The position numbers and the translations under genes were made by a program. From contig JAHLWS010000079.1 in NCBI GenBank assembly GCA_019057795.1, forward strand, positions 1-64,000: a stretch of DNA of 64,000 bases. The letters run 5' to 3'. This stretch comes from Promethearchaeota archaeon. Its GTDB lineage: Archaea; Asgardarchaeota; Lokiarchaeia; Sigyniarchaeales; SOKP01. The notes beneath the pieces are model-generated. The model was not told the origin of the DNA. It did no database searches and saw nothing but the letters and a program-made list of their open reading frames with translations. The first letter of the stretch is position 1. Every line of letters starts with the position of its first letter. Positions 33,953 through 42,244 of this stretch are shown one piece after another.

Positions 33953-33972
33953 TCGACCGAGCACTCACTCGA
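33953..33972. promoter_or_regulatory. Candidate TetR operator 2
   Basis: TCGACCGAGCACTCACTCGA, bounded by TCGA on both sides with an internal CGAG/CTCG pair. It lies 45 bp upstream of the chosen DUF998 start and is strikingly GC-rich for this window. Confidence 0.45.
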
Positions 33973-34016
33973 TTAAAATCATAAACATTAAAAAATATCA
34001 ATTAGAGGTAAAAAAA

Positions 34017-34652
34017 ATGGAAAAATTAAACAGTTTTTATGAGAAATTCCCTGGAAGTTATATAGCTTATATAGGCTTTATATTTTCAGTAGTTTTCATG
34101 TCGATTGCTATAATCTTGTATAACGATCCTAGTTTTACAATATTTACTCATTACATAAGTGATCTTGGGGCTTCTACAAGGGATTCAGCGCTATTTTGGA
34201 ATATTAGCATGATATTTACGGTTCCTATTCGACTTTTATTTGGGTTTTATATACTTAAATTCTTAGAAAAAAGGGGTGCAAATAAAAAAACTATTAAGAT
34301 TACGGCTTATTTTATGGTGATTTCTGCTATTGGTACAACTTTTATAGCATTGAATCCTCACGATATCTCACGGCTTTTCCACCTGCTTGGAGCTTTTACA
34401 TATTTTATTGGAGTTGTAGTCATTCAAATAAATATTTCTAGAATGGAGTTAAAAGTCGAAAATATACCTAAATACTTACCCTTAGTAGGATTTATCGTTG
34501 TTGCGTGTTATTTATTGTTTCTCGGTTTTGAAATTTCAGAATTAATTTCAGAATCCTTCAAACTCTTAGCCTGCTTTTTTGAATGGATGGCTTTTTTTTC
34601 ATTAATGGCTTGGTTAGTACTTCATGGGTATTATACTCAGGTAGCAAAATAA
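34017..34652 (+). CDS. DUF998 membrane protein
   Basis: 211 residues from the ATG at 34017, which has AGAGGT about 8 nt upstream; an upstream ATG at 33933 would run through the operator. There are six hydrophobic helices. THYISDLGASTRDSALFWN near residue 40 is the DUF998 hallmark, with RLFHLLGAFTYFIG later. The family is of unknown function, often next to regulators. Here it is probably the TetR target. Confidence 0.78.
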   Translation: MEKLNSFYEKFPGSYIAYIGFIFSVVFMSIAIILYNDPSFTIFTHYISDLGASTRDSALFWNISMIFTVPIRLLFGFYILKFLEKRGANKKTIKITAYFMVISAIGTTFIALNPHDISRLFHLLGAFTYFIGVVVIQINISRMELKVENIPKYLPLVGFIVVACYLLFLGFEISELISESFKLLACFFEWMAFFSLMAWLVLHGYYTQVAK

Positions 34653-34767
34653 TTATAAAATAACTTTTTTGCTTTAAAAAAATTTGCTTGTAGTAGATGT
34701 CTGCTTTAATTGCAAAATAATAAAAGTTTACGAGCATAAGCCTAAAGTAATAAGATCATTTTAGAAA

Positions 34768-34896
34768 TTGTTGGCTTCAATTTTTATTGTTTCAATCTTC
34801 GTTTGCGCGATCGTAGCATTTTTATACTTCCGCATTCGAAAAAAGACTTTAATTCGAAAATTGAAGGAAAAGTACCTAAATGATGATGAAGTTTAA
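34768..34896 (+). CDS. Possible 42-residue single-TM microprotein
   Basis: From TTG-TTG at 34768 the frame encodes one hydrophobic helix (LLASIFIVSIFVCAIVAFLY) and a basic tail (FRIRKKTLIRKLKEKYLNDD) before TAA. There is no ribosome-binding site. It occupies most of the 34653-34958 gap. The composition is typical of a membrane-anchored microprotein, but the evidence is weak. Confidence 0.35.
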   Translation: MLASIFIVSIFVCAIVAFLYFRIRKKTLIRKLKEKYLNDDEV

Positions 34897-34958
34897 TATT
34901 TTAATATTAAAAAAAAAAGAAAAATGGTATGATTAACTACGGTTCTACCTTTTTCTTA

Positions 34959-35765
34959 TTAAAAAAAGACTAAAACAATTATTATAATCCCAAGACCGGA
35001 TCCAAGAGCGATCTTAATTACAGACCAGCTTATCGGAGAGGTTTCCGAATGGGATAATCGATCTAAAAAGGGAAAAATGGGCTTATATATTGCTGTAAGC
35101 AGAAGGTTGAATACAATTGAGGAAAAAAGGGCAATTAATCTATTATCACACACAGATAAATCAAATATTGAGGTATAAATGACTGATAATAGGAAATAAA
35201 ACGATATAGCTGTTGTTATTAGATACCTTTTCCAGAATAAATCACGATGAGAAACGTTTTCCAAAGGCAATAGGAGGAGCATAAATATACTCCCAATAAT
35301 TATAAAGACAAAACCCATAATTCCTATAATTAAGGGAGATACACCTCCGATAATGATTACTTTTCCCCAATCGGTTAAAATGGGTAATCCTGCTATATCA
35401 ATAAACATAGCCACACCTTCAGCAATGTATGCTGTTCCAGCCCACATTAATAGAGGTAAGAGTTTAGGATTCCGTATACGCCATAATGAGAGATAGACAA
35501 TCGTCGCACAGAATACATTAAAAAATGGCCCCATACACCCCGTAAATGGCTGTACTTCTGTAGGGCGATAGCCATGGGAACAATGGGATAATGAAAATGG
35601 ATGAACATGAATTTCTATATCAGTAACTCCTACTATGGTGTAAGCGAGAGCATGTCCAGTTTCGTGAAATATGAGCCCCAAACAATAACTAAACGTATAA
35701 GCTCCAAACACTAGGAGAATTGATTTAAAGGTGGATAAATTAAATATTTTTGATGATTGACTCAT
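34959..35765 (-). CDS. M50-like membrane metallopeptidase
   Basis: 268 residues, about seven hydrophobic helices. LIFHETGHALAY near residue 30 is the HExxH zinc motif of site-2-protease-like M50 peptidases. A second conserved region, GCMGPFFNVFCA near 85, recalls the N/G-rich loop in that family, but the usual distal Asp ligand (LDG/NxxPxxxxDG) is not obvious. It could cleave a membrane-bound regulator or be a non-classical relative. Confidence 0.65.
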   Translation of the reverse strand: MSQSSKIFNLSTFKSILLVFGAYTFSYCLGLIFHETGHALAYTIVGVTDIEIHVHPFSLSHCSHGYRPTEVQPFTGCMGPFFNVFCATIVYLSLWRIRNPKLLPLLMWAGTAYIAEGVAMFIDIAGLPILTDWGKVIIIGGVSPLIIGIMGFVFIIIGSIFMLLLLPLENVSHRDLFWKRYLITTAISFYFLLSVIYTSIFDLSVCDNRLIALFSSIVFNLLLTAIYKPIFPFLDRLSHSETSPISWSVIKIALGSGLGIIIIVLVFF

Positions 35766-36060
35766 TTTTTCTACTTTTTTATTTTTATTCTAATATGTAA
35801 TTTTTAACATCTATCTTTAAAAAAAATTAGGAGTCCAATACTTAATTATCACGATTAGCTCATTTTAATTTTCTATGAATTTCTTCTGTAAAATATTCCT
35901 AAACTTGTTCCCCATCTATTCCGATTTTGGAAGTAATGCATTTTGTCAAAAACTTTAAAGATTTTAAATCTTAGGAAGATATTTAACTATTGAGAAAGAA
36001 AACTATAAATACAATAAGAAAAAATTTTAATCATATACTAAAGATTTGAGGTATTTTCAA

Positions 36061-37164
36061 ATGTCGGAAAAGGTATGGTATAAAGCCGCTAAATTGATTG
36101 TGAGGGCAAGTGGGAATCCACTTTTCCAAGCTAATGAAACATTAGTCGAGCTCCTCCAAACGCTTTTAAATGAAGAGCAAGTGAATTTCTTGCTGAATTT
36201 TAGAAAGCCTAACTTAACATTTCAGGAGTTAAAAGAAAAAACAGGGATGAATGACACTAATCTAATGGAAATGTTAAATTCCTTAATGGATAATGGAATT
36301 CTGATGGATGTGCCGATTGAAAACACGAATATAATGGAATATCGTCTATTGGCACCAGTTGCAGATACATTTGAATATTCTCTCATTAAATTTGATCGTC
36401 CAATTGAACAAAAAAAGAAATTAGCACTGATTTACGAGAAAATGTTTAAAGAAGCAACTGAGTTGACTCAAACTAATTATGAGGGATTATTACCGATATT
36501 TAAAGATAAAATTCCTATTTTTGCCAGGATTATTCCAATCGAAAAAGAATTGATCGTACCTCAAGAAAAAGTATTACCTTTACTTGAAGCCTCTAAAATT
36601 ATAGATGAGCAAGATATAATATCGATCTCCGAATGTCCTTGTAAGCTGGAAAGAGCTCTCTTAGGCGATCCTTGTAAAACAGCAAGTGATATATATAGGT
36701 GCCTTCATTTTGGAAATTTTGGTCGTTATTTTATTGAACATAATCTTGGTAAGCCGATCTCAAAAGACGAAGCAAAGCTAATTTTAAAGGAAGCAGAAGA
36801 AGAGGGACTTGTTCATAAGATTTTTCATGATGATTTCAGTCTCGATAAGAAAGAAAATGCGATATGCAATTGCTGCAAGTGTTGTTGTATTCTTTTTCAG
36901 AGCTATTATCGTGGAGTTTTTGCCTACCATACTTTAACTTCCTACATCGCGAAAATAGATGAGAGTAAATGCGTAGGGTGTGGAATATGTGTCAAAAAAT
37001 GTCCAATCGAGGCAATTACTTTGATAGATGGGATAGCCCATGATGATGAAAACAAATGTATAGGTTGTGGAGTCTGTGTTCACCATTGTCCCGAAAATGC
37101 TAGGACCCTAGAACGAACAGAACAAAGAGAAATCTATCTTCCACCGTTAATCAAAGATCAATAA
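36061..37164 (+). CDS. Winged-helix protein with Cys-rich centre and two 4Fe-4S clusters
   Basis: I prefer the ATG at 36061 (GAGGT 8 nt upstream) to the TTG at 36046; this gives 367 residues. The N-terminal 100 look like a winged helix (FQELKEKTGMNDTNLMEMLN, then LMDNGILMDV). The centre has CPCKLERALLGDPC and NCCKCCC, matching a domain seen in archaeal and clostridial iron-sulfur proteins. The end is a 2x4Fe-4S ferredoxin with CVGCGICVKKCP and CIGCGVCVHHCP. It is probably a redox-sensing or electron-transfer protein; the partner is unknown. Confidence 0.75.
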   Translation: MSEKVWYKAAKLIVRASGNPLFQANETLVELLQTLLNEEQVNFLLNFRKPNLTFQELKEKTGMNDTNLMEMLNSLMDNGILMDVPIENTNIMEYRLLAPVADTFEYSLIKFDRPIEQKKKLALIYEKMFKEATELTQTNYEGLLPIFKDKIPIFARIIPIEKELIVPQEKVLPLLEASKIIDEQDIISISECPCKLERALLGDPCKTASDIYRCLHFGNFGRYFIEHNLGKPISKDEAKLILKEAEEEGLVHKIFHDDFSLDKKENAICNCCKCCCILFQSYYRGVFAYHTLTSYIAKIDESKCVGCGICVKKCPIEAITLIDGIAHDDENKCIGCGVCVHHCPENARTLERTEQREIYLPPLIKDQ

Positions 37165-37193
37165 TTTTTCCCTCGATAGTCCATTCAAGATTG

Positions 37194-37221
37194 AGTCCAT
37201 TAGAATGAAATCCAATGGAAT
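37194..37221. repeat. Hairpin repeat copy 1
   Basis: GAGTCCATTAGAATGAAATC then CAATGGAAT. TCCATT pairs with AATGGA. A sibling is at 40037-40064. Both lie in gaps of the toxin-antitoxin region. Confidence 0.45.
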
Positions 37222-37273
37222 TTTATTAAAAATAATCTAAAAGGAGGATAATGAGATGTTTCTTCTTTAAAAT

Positions 37274-37798
37274 CTAACGAGCCTCTACGATATCTTTAAG
37301 CGCGTCTTCAACAAAACAGTATATATCTGATGACAAATACATGACTTCATTGATTTTTTTCAGGTATTGTAGGGCTTCAGGTAGTCCAAATAAGTTACGC
37401 TTGAATAACTCTATAAGAATCCCTAACGTCCCAGAGACTTTAATGCCTAATTTACGAGCGAAGATTCTAGCTTCTTCGTCATCTAATAAAATAATTTTTA
37501 CTTTTGGTTGTAATGATATAATAATTGCATTAATTTCTCCTTCATGTAATTTTGAACTAGTTATTTCTGTATTGCTCTTTTTAATTGCTTCTACTTTAAT
37601 TTTTTCATTAATAATGGTACGTTCAAGAACAAAAGCGTCGGAGTGTCCTTGTTCTTTACCTTTTACAATTATTTCATTATACACCGATGGGGGAATTAAG
37701 ATTAAATCATAAAGCTCAAAAACTAAATCAAGTAATCCCGCTAGTGTAAGATGAATTAATGGACCTGAATTACTTACCGCTACTCTCATTGATTTCAC
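37274..37798 (-). CDS. PIN-domain toxin (DUF3368 type)
   Basis: 174 residues. VAVSNSGPLIHLTLAG supplies the subfamily's S/N-SGPLI opening in place of the usual first Asp; then PPSVYNEIIVKG, KLHEGEINAIIIS and ILLDDEEARIFARKLG (the DDxxAR motif) and SGTLGIL follow in order. These are the DUF3368 signatures of VapC-like toxins paired with UPF0175. The start lies within the 3' end of the antitoxin gene (29-base overlap). Confidence 0.85.
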   Translation of the reverse strand: MKSMRVAVSNSGPLIHLTLAGLLDLVFELYDLILIPPSVYNEIIVKGKEQGHSDAFVLERTIINEKIKVEAIKKSNTEITSSKLHEGEINAIIISLQPKVKIILLDDEEARIFARKLGIKVSGTLGILIELFKRNLFGLPEALQYLKKINEVMYLSSDIYCFVEDALKDIVEAR

Positions 37799-38072
37799 GT
37801 TCTAATTCTTGAGTGGAAATTGGAAAGGGGACGTTTGCTTCACGTAAAATGTGTAAAAAGGAACGATAAGATTCATCACAATATTCAGCAGCTTTCCAAA
37901 CAGTCCATTCTTTCGTTCTCACCTTTTCTAAAGCTTCTTTTCTCTTTAACTCCTTGATTCCTAATTCAAGAGCTTGACGTGCAACATTAGATTTATCTGT
38001 TTTGAGTTTTTTTGCGATATTCTCAAGCTCTTCATCTTCTTTCTCATCAATGCGAACCGATAGAGTCTTCAT
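37770..38072 (-). CDS. RHH-UPF0175 antitoxin
   Basis: 100 residues. The N-terminal ribbon-helix-helix (LSVRIDEKEDEELENIAKKL, then KSNVARQALELGI) is followed by the UPF0175 part with TVWKAAEYCDESYRSFLHIL and a proline-rich tail. It is upstream of and overlaps the DUF3368 toxin. Confidence 0.82.
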   Translation of the reverse strand: MKTLSVRIDEKEDEELENIAKKLKTDKSNVARQALELGIKELKRKEALEKVRTKEWTVWKAAEYCDESYRSFLHILREANVPFPISTQELEREINESSGK

Positions 38073-38320
38073 GACTATGTATACAATATCTTAATTTGTA
38101 TATAAATATGATTAAAAATTAAAAGATAATTTGAGAAGATAATTAATGATTCATACTATTTGGGCATAATCTAATCAAATCAGAACTTTTCTATATAGGT
38201 TATAAAATCTAACTGGAAGGAGGGTATAGCTGGGAAGTTTATTTCTTACGTTTTTTGGAGCCTTTCTCGCACCAGGTCTAACACTGTATTTAAAAGCAAA
38301 ACTGATTTTTTCATAATAAA

Positions 38321-38479
38321 TCAGTAAAAGCAGTAAGTGGCAGATGGAATTTTAGAAATAACTATATCCTGATCTTCATATTTTTTTGCCAGTTCTAGAA
38401 TGACTTTCATTTCTAAATTTCTCTCAATGATTTCATCATCCTTCATTATAACCCATTCTCCACTTAATTCTTCTGTCAT
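38321..38479 (-). CDS. DUF5678 small protein
   Basis: 52 residues. LSGEWVIMKDDEIIERNLEM and then IVISKIPSATYCFY match the archaeal DUF5678 pattern (geWV.l.d.e.i and kvP). These small proteins often accompany retropepsin-like or toxin genes; the role is unknown. The last 25 bases reappear at 28575-28600. The rest of the 38073-38704 gap shows no further gene. Confidence 0.6.
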   Translation of the reverse strand: MTEELSGEWVIMKDDEIIERNLEMKVILELAKKYEDQDIVISKIPSATYCFY

Positions 38480-38704
38480 ATTCACTCAACTTGGTTTTAT
38501 TTTATTATTGAAAAGAAGTTCCCAATATATTATTATAACAGAATTATTTAACTGATAAATATTTATATCTGAAGGCTTATAATATTTTCTGAATACTTAA
38601 AAATTCAAACCAACCATGATATTGGAGAGCTTCAACGCTCTATACACTATTGATATGAAATGATATCATTAAGTATTTATGCTAGCATTGCTATATTAAT
38701 CTTA

Positions 38705-39217
38705 ATGAAAATTTTCATATATGATGCTTGCTCTCTAATTTATTTAACGAAAATTAATGTTAAAGAAAAATTAGTACAATTAGGGTCAGTAAACGTTAGT
38801 CCGATAGTAAAGAGTGAATTAATTTCAGAAAAAGAAAAATATTCTGATGCTAAAGTGCTAAAAGAAAACTTAGATAAGAAAATAATTGAAGAAATGAAAC
38901 TTGAACGAGGAATGAGTATTTTTTCAAAAGATGTAGGTAAAGGAGAAAATGAATCTATACAATTATGCTTACAAATCGATGCAACTTTAGTAACAGATGA
39001 TCACCACGCAGTAAATATAGCCTCAAATGCAGGATTAAAACCCAAAACATCAGAAATAATCTTAATTGATTTACTGAAGGAAGGGATAATAAGCTATGAA
39101 GATTTCAAAAATTATTTTAGAGAACTAGCACAAATTAAGGTATTAAAACCCGAAATTGTGCTATTTTTTACTGATACAGCTATGGAAATAGTTAAAAATA
39201 ATTCAAAAGGAGGATAA
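38705..39217 (+). CDS. PIN-like toxin
   Basis: 170 residues from the ATG at 38705 (a TTG/ATG further upstream at 38660 would add a non-homologous tail). MKIFIYDACSLIYLTKINV carries the first Asp, VSPIVKSELI the Glu, GKGENESIQLCLQ the acidic centre and LVTDDHHAVNIA the DD pair. These are the positions of a VapC-like RNase. The last codons (NSKGG) double as the AAAGGAGG ribosome-binding site of the antitoxin that starts 4 bases later. Confidence 0.75.
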   Translation: MKIFIYDACSLIYLTKINVKEKLVQLGSVNVSPIVKSELISEKEKYSDAKVLKENLDKKIIEEMKLERGMSIFSKDVGKGENESIQLCLQIDATLVTDDHHAVNIASNAGLKPKTSEIILIDLLKEGIISYEDFKNYFRELAQIKVLKPEIVLFFTDTAMEIVKNNSKGG

Positions 39218-39221
39218 AAAA

Positions 39222-39509
39222 ATGACAAAACAGATGAATTTAAGGTTAGATGAGGAATTAATCAAGGAATTTGAAGAACTCGCCGAAAACGAAAACCTTG
39301 ACCGCTCAGCACTAATAAAGAAAGTATTAATAGAAGGAATTCAACAAGAACGATTCAATTTTGCTATAAAAAAATATGTGCTGAAAGAAATTTCACTTGA
39401 GAGAGCAGCAGAAATCGCAAAAATATCTATTCATGAGTTAATTGCCAAAATTACCCAATTAGGAATTCCATCCAATTTGACTATAGAGGATTTCAAAAAA
39501 TTAATATAA
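39222..39509 (+). CDS. RHH-UPF0175 antitoxin
   Basis: 95 residues, about 94 percent identical to the orphan at 21946-22233. RHH (MNLRLDEELIKEFEELAE...) plus UPF0175 (KEISLERAAEIAKISIHELI). It is the partner of the PIN protein just upstream; gene order is toxin then antitoxin. Confidence 0.85.
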   Translation: MTKQMNLRLDEELIKEFEELAENENLDRSALIKKVLIEGIQQERFNFAIKKYVLKEISLERAAEIAKISIHELIAKITQLGIPSNLTIEDFKKLI

Positions 39510-39573
39510 TTAAAGTAGTTGACTAAATACCAAGCTTTTCCAACCAATCATTCGAATCAATACTTGAGTGTAT

Positions 39574-39702
39574 ATGGTTGAGTTTGCTGGTATAATCGGA
39601 TGTGAATATATTTCAAATGTAAAAAAGTATGCTGAAGACAGTTGGATTTCAGCAGATGTTATCCAAGAATATATAGAAAAGGGTGAAAAATTTGGGAGAT
39701 AA
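39574..39702 (+). pseudogene. C-terminal remnant of a PIN toxin
   Basis: A 42-codon frame reads EYISNVKKYAEDSW, then ISADVIQEYIEKGEKFGR and TAA. This is the kind of tail seen at the end of DUF3368 toxins (Is..li..yle..gE), and it overlaps the start of the following antitoxin as in intact modules. No catalytic PIN residues remain. A copy of part of it is fused into 22262-22434. Confidence 0.55.
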
Positions 39703-40009
39703 AATTTCAATTATATTACCAGATGATTTAAAAGAAGAGATTGACAAATTAAGAGATTTGATTCACGAAGATCAATCCTCATTCATAAGAAAATTATTAT
39801 GGAAAAGTGTTACCCATGAAAAGTTGGAAATTGCATTAAAACAATATCTTAGTAATAAGATATCTCTGGGGAGGGCAGCTGAAAATGCTGGAATATCCAT
39901 ATGGGAAATGCTAGATGAATTAAAAAGCAGAAATATAATGTTGAATTATAAGATTTCGGAAACAGAATTAGAAATTGAAAAAATATTAAAGAAATATAAA
40001 AAAATTTAG
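39683..40009 (+). CDS. UPF0175 antitoxin
   Basis: 108 residues from the GTG at 39683 (TTG at 39692 also possible). A beta strand and helices form an RHH-like opening (ISIILPDDLKEEIDKLRDLI, then SSFIRKLL), and UPF0175 follows with ALKQYLSNKISLGRAAENAGIS. Its toxin is reduced to the tail encoded just upstream, so this antitoxin is effectively orphaned. Confidence 0.78.
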   Translation: MKNLGDKISIILPDDLKEEIDKLRDLIHEDQSSFIRKLLWKSVTHEKLEIALKQYLSNKISLGRAAENAGISIWEMLDELKSRNIMLNYKISETELEIEKILKKYKKI

Positions 40010-40036
40010 ATTAAAAAATAGTACAACTCCATCTCG

Positions 40037-40064
40037 AGTCCATTATACTGAAACCTAATGGAAT
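40037..40064. repeat. Hairpin repeat copy 2
   Basis: GAGTCCATTATACTGAAACC then TAATGGAAT, with TCCATTA pairing with TAATGGA. About 85 percent identical to 37194-37221, with compensating loop differences. Confidence 0.45.
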
Positions 40065-40102
40065 GCACATTCAAAAAAAATAGGGATTTATTAATTAAAT
40101 AG

Positions 40103-40162
40103 AAAAAGATTTACAGTTGAATCGACTAAGAATTCTTAAAGCGTAAGGCTTAAATCTTGATT
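40103..40162. repeat. 60-bp dispersed repeat, copy 2
   Basis: The first 35 bases are identical to 32332-32366. The 40010-40311 gap otherwise holds only a 32-codon ORF at 40185-40283 (MAQQSAKLFNKALET...) that I cannot support as a gene. Confidence 0.65.
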
Positions 40163-40311
40163 TTTAAACGTTAATTGCACATTAATGGCACAGCAATCAG
40201 CCAAGCTTTTCAACAAGGCGCTCGAAACCTTATGGAGTCGATACAACTGCTCACCTAAAATAATGACAAATGAAATCGATTAATTAGATGAGTGTGATTA
40301 TATATTTGGGG

Positions 40312-40845
40312 TTATTCTATGAGTTGAGTGTTTGCATTGTGAATTTCTAAAATATTTTCGAGCTTCATTTTTCTCTCTTCTAACTTTTTTATAAGAAATT
40401 CTAATTGCAAATCTGTTAATTGCGCAACTTCTTTTTCCTCTTCTTCGGTGGTCGCAATTCGTCTACGTCTGAAACCAAATGAATCTCTTTCGTTAATAGT
40501 ATCGAGTTGTGCTAGTTCACTTCTAATATCATCAATTACTAGTTTTAATCTTGATAATGTCATAGTTCTATCGTCTACATCAATTTCAGTATGAATATTA
40601 GTTCTCATTATTCTTTCTCGTAAATTGCTAATTTTTTCGGCAATTACATTTATTTCTTCTGAAATATTCTCAAAGTTTACAAATTTGGATACTTCTTCGA
40701 CATTCTCTTTGAGATCCTCTAAAGTGCTATCTTTAGGAATAACTACAAAGAAGTTTTCTCTTCTCATTTTGATTTTTCTCTTAAGCTCGTTTTTCAATTG
40801 TTTAACTTGTTTTAACGCTCCTGAAATATTCAATATCTTTTTCAC
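40312..40845 (-). CDS. DIP1984-like coiled-coil protein
   Basis: 177 residues, helical throughout. RERIMRTNIHTEI in the first half and a C-terminal LQLEFLIKKLEERKMKLENI ending EIHNANTQL match the paired-N-T/x-L layout of the DIP1984/septicolysin-like family (irrTN.t... and ..iq..Nw.t.L). The function of that family is unknown. It ends the interval next to the tRNA gene, 33 bases from it, and may be integrated cargo. Confidence 0.5.
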   Translation of the reverse strand: MKKILNISGALKQVKQLKNELKRKIKMRRENFFVVIPKDSTLEDLKENVEEVSKFVNFENISEEINVIAEKISNLRERIMRTNIHTEIDVDDRTMTLSRLKLVIDDIRSELAQLDTINERDSFGFRRRRIATTEEEEKEVAQLTDLQLEFLIKKLEERKMKLENILEIHNANTQLIE

Positions 40846-40877
40846 CTCCTTTTTTGATTTTTTATATATTTCATTTT

Positions 40878-40950
40878 TACTCCCGACATGATTCGAACAT
40901 GTGTTTCCGAGTCCAAGGCTCGGTGTAATTGGCCCCTATACTACGGGAGT
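40878..40950 (-). tRNA. tRNA-Gln (anticodon UUG) with C33
   Basis: A 73-nt cloverleaf. The acceptor ACTCCCG pairs with CGGGAGT (discriminator A, CCA not encoded), the D arm is short (GTA/TAC), the anticodon stem CCGAG pairs with CTCGG around loop CCTTGGA, and the T arm ACATG-TTCGAAT-CATGT is perfect. The loop reads C32 C33 U34 U35 G36, so the anticodon is UUG (Gln). The normally universal U33 is C. No intron is seen. Confidence 0.85.
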
Positions 40951-41133
40951 TTGTTTTCTAAATATAACTATCATATTAATTTTCGTAGGAACATATCCTA
41001 AATTCAAATATCCTATTGTTGGTTCATCTGATCCCTTTGAAAGCTAAATCCATATGAATGTATCTATTAAAAAGCTCTAATATTCTCGTTTAATACTTAC
41101 ATAGATGGTGATAACAAGTATTATATTAAACTC

Positions 41134-41340
41134 GTGGAATCTAAAAATGCAGAAAGCAAGATAAGAAAGATCATTGTTAAAAACGAGACGAGCTTATTGT
41201 ATTTAATGGATAGAGCATTCGCTAAAGTTAAACCCTCTCTGCAGGGTGGGGGGTTGCAAATACCATGTATCTCGGCTCATAATATTAATAAGATCAATTC
41301 GTTCGCATATAAATTTTTCGATCATAATTTCAATTTATGA
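41134..41340 (+). CDS. Hypothetical 68-residue ORF
   Basis: GTG start; the open frame actually extends upstream to about 41102 (DGDNKYYIKL...). The composition is basic, with no motif I recognise. It may be a remnant. It occupies most of the gap between the tRNA and the last PIN module. Confidence 0.25.
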   Translation: MESKNAESKIRKIIVKNETSLLYLMDRAFAKVKPSLQGGGLQIPCISAHNINKINSFAYKFFDHNFNL

Positions 41341-41414
41341 TCTAAATATTAATTTTTTTTGATAGTTGTATACAATCGTAACTTATTTAAGTATATTGTT
41401 GTATATATTAATTA

Positions 41415-41921
41415 ATGAGATGGATTTTAGATGCATGTACTCTCATCTATTTAATTAAAGCGAAAATTTTTACAAAATTTATGGAAATCATAAATTATCC
41501 CGTAGTAATAGATTCCAGTGTTTATCAAGAAGTTGTAATTGATGGTAAAGCAAACAATTATCCAGATGCAATTGAAGCTGAAAGGCTTTTGAATAATTAT
41601 AGAATTCCCATTATCTCTATTGATGTGTCAAAAGAATTATTCCTTTTCGTTGATCCTGGGGAAACGAGTTGTTATCTTTTAGCGATGGAAGATGGTATTT
41701 GTTTGACATCAGATGATAGAGCATATCGAAAATTTATGAAAGAGAATTTAAAAGCAATGAAAATTGATTCTTTTTATTTTGAAAAATTCAATGGAAATCA
41801 CATAAAAGAAGCTGAATTTCTAAAAATCCTAAATAAATTAGAATCAGTGAATGCAACAAAGCCAAAATCCATATTATTTTTTATGAAAAAACTTCAAGAG
41901 AAAAAAGATGATAAAAATTGA
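41415..41921 (+). CDS. PIN-domain toxin
   Basis: 168 residues. MRWILDACTLIYLIKAKIF carries the first Asp, VIDSSVYQEVVIDG the Glu, DPGETSCYLLAM the acidic centre and LTSDDRAYRKFM the DD pair. It overlaps the following antitoxin by 4 bases (TTGA). Confidence 0.82.
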   Translation: MRWILDACTLIYLIKAKIFTKFMEIINYPVVIDSSVYQEVVIDGKANNYPDAIEAERLLNNYRIPIISIDVSKELFLFVDPGETSCYLLAMEDGICLTSDDRAYRKFMKENLKAMKIDSFYFEKFNGNHIKEAEFLKILNKLESVNATKPKSILFFMKKLQEKKDDKN

Positions 41922-42244
41922 CTGATGTAGTTTCAACCAGATTAGATGAAAAAGAAATTGAAGAATTAAACAAGATCTGTAAAAAAGAACGAATGGACCG
42001 TTCTTCTTTAATTCGAAAATTTTTACTTGCTCAAATTGAAGAATATAGATTGAAAGACGCAGGTGAAAAATATAGAAAAGGATTAGTAAGCTTAGCAGAA
42101 GCAGCCATCTTGGCAAAAGTATCGATTTATGTAATGATGGATTATGTGGATCGCGAGAAAATCCAACCTCCCTCTTTAACTGATGTTGAAATGGAGGAGG
42201 AATTGAAGTGGGCTAAAAAATTATTTGAAGAAATGAATCAATAA
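41918..42244 (+). CDS. RHH-UPF0175 antitoxin
   Basis: 108 residues from a TTG that overlaps the toxin stop. The RHH is VSTRLDEKEIEELNKIC then RSSLIRKFLL; UPF0175 follows as GEKYRKGLVSLAEAAILAKVS. Toxin-first order, as in the 38.7 kb module. Confidence 0.82.
   Translation: MTDVVSTRLDEKEIEELNKICKKERMDRSSLIRKFLLAQIEEYRLKDAGEKYRKGLVSLAEAAILAKVSIYVMMDYVDREKIQPPSLTDVEMEEELKWAKKLFEEMNQ

Noticed and set aside
37249-37270. AAAGGAGGATAATGAGATG, a strong ribosome-binding site followed by ATG
   Set aside because: Opens only an 8-codon frame before a stop; probably the scar of another toxin-antitoxin junction like that at 39206.
40185-40283. 32-codon ORF MAQQSAKLFNKALET...
   Set aside because: No ribosome-binding site, no homology recognised, next to a repeat; kept only as a remark.
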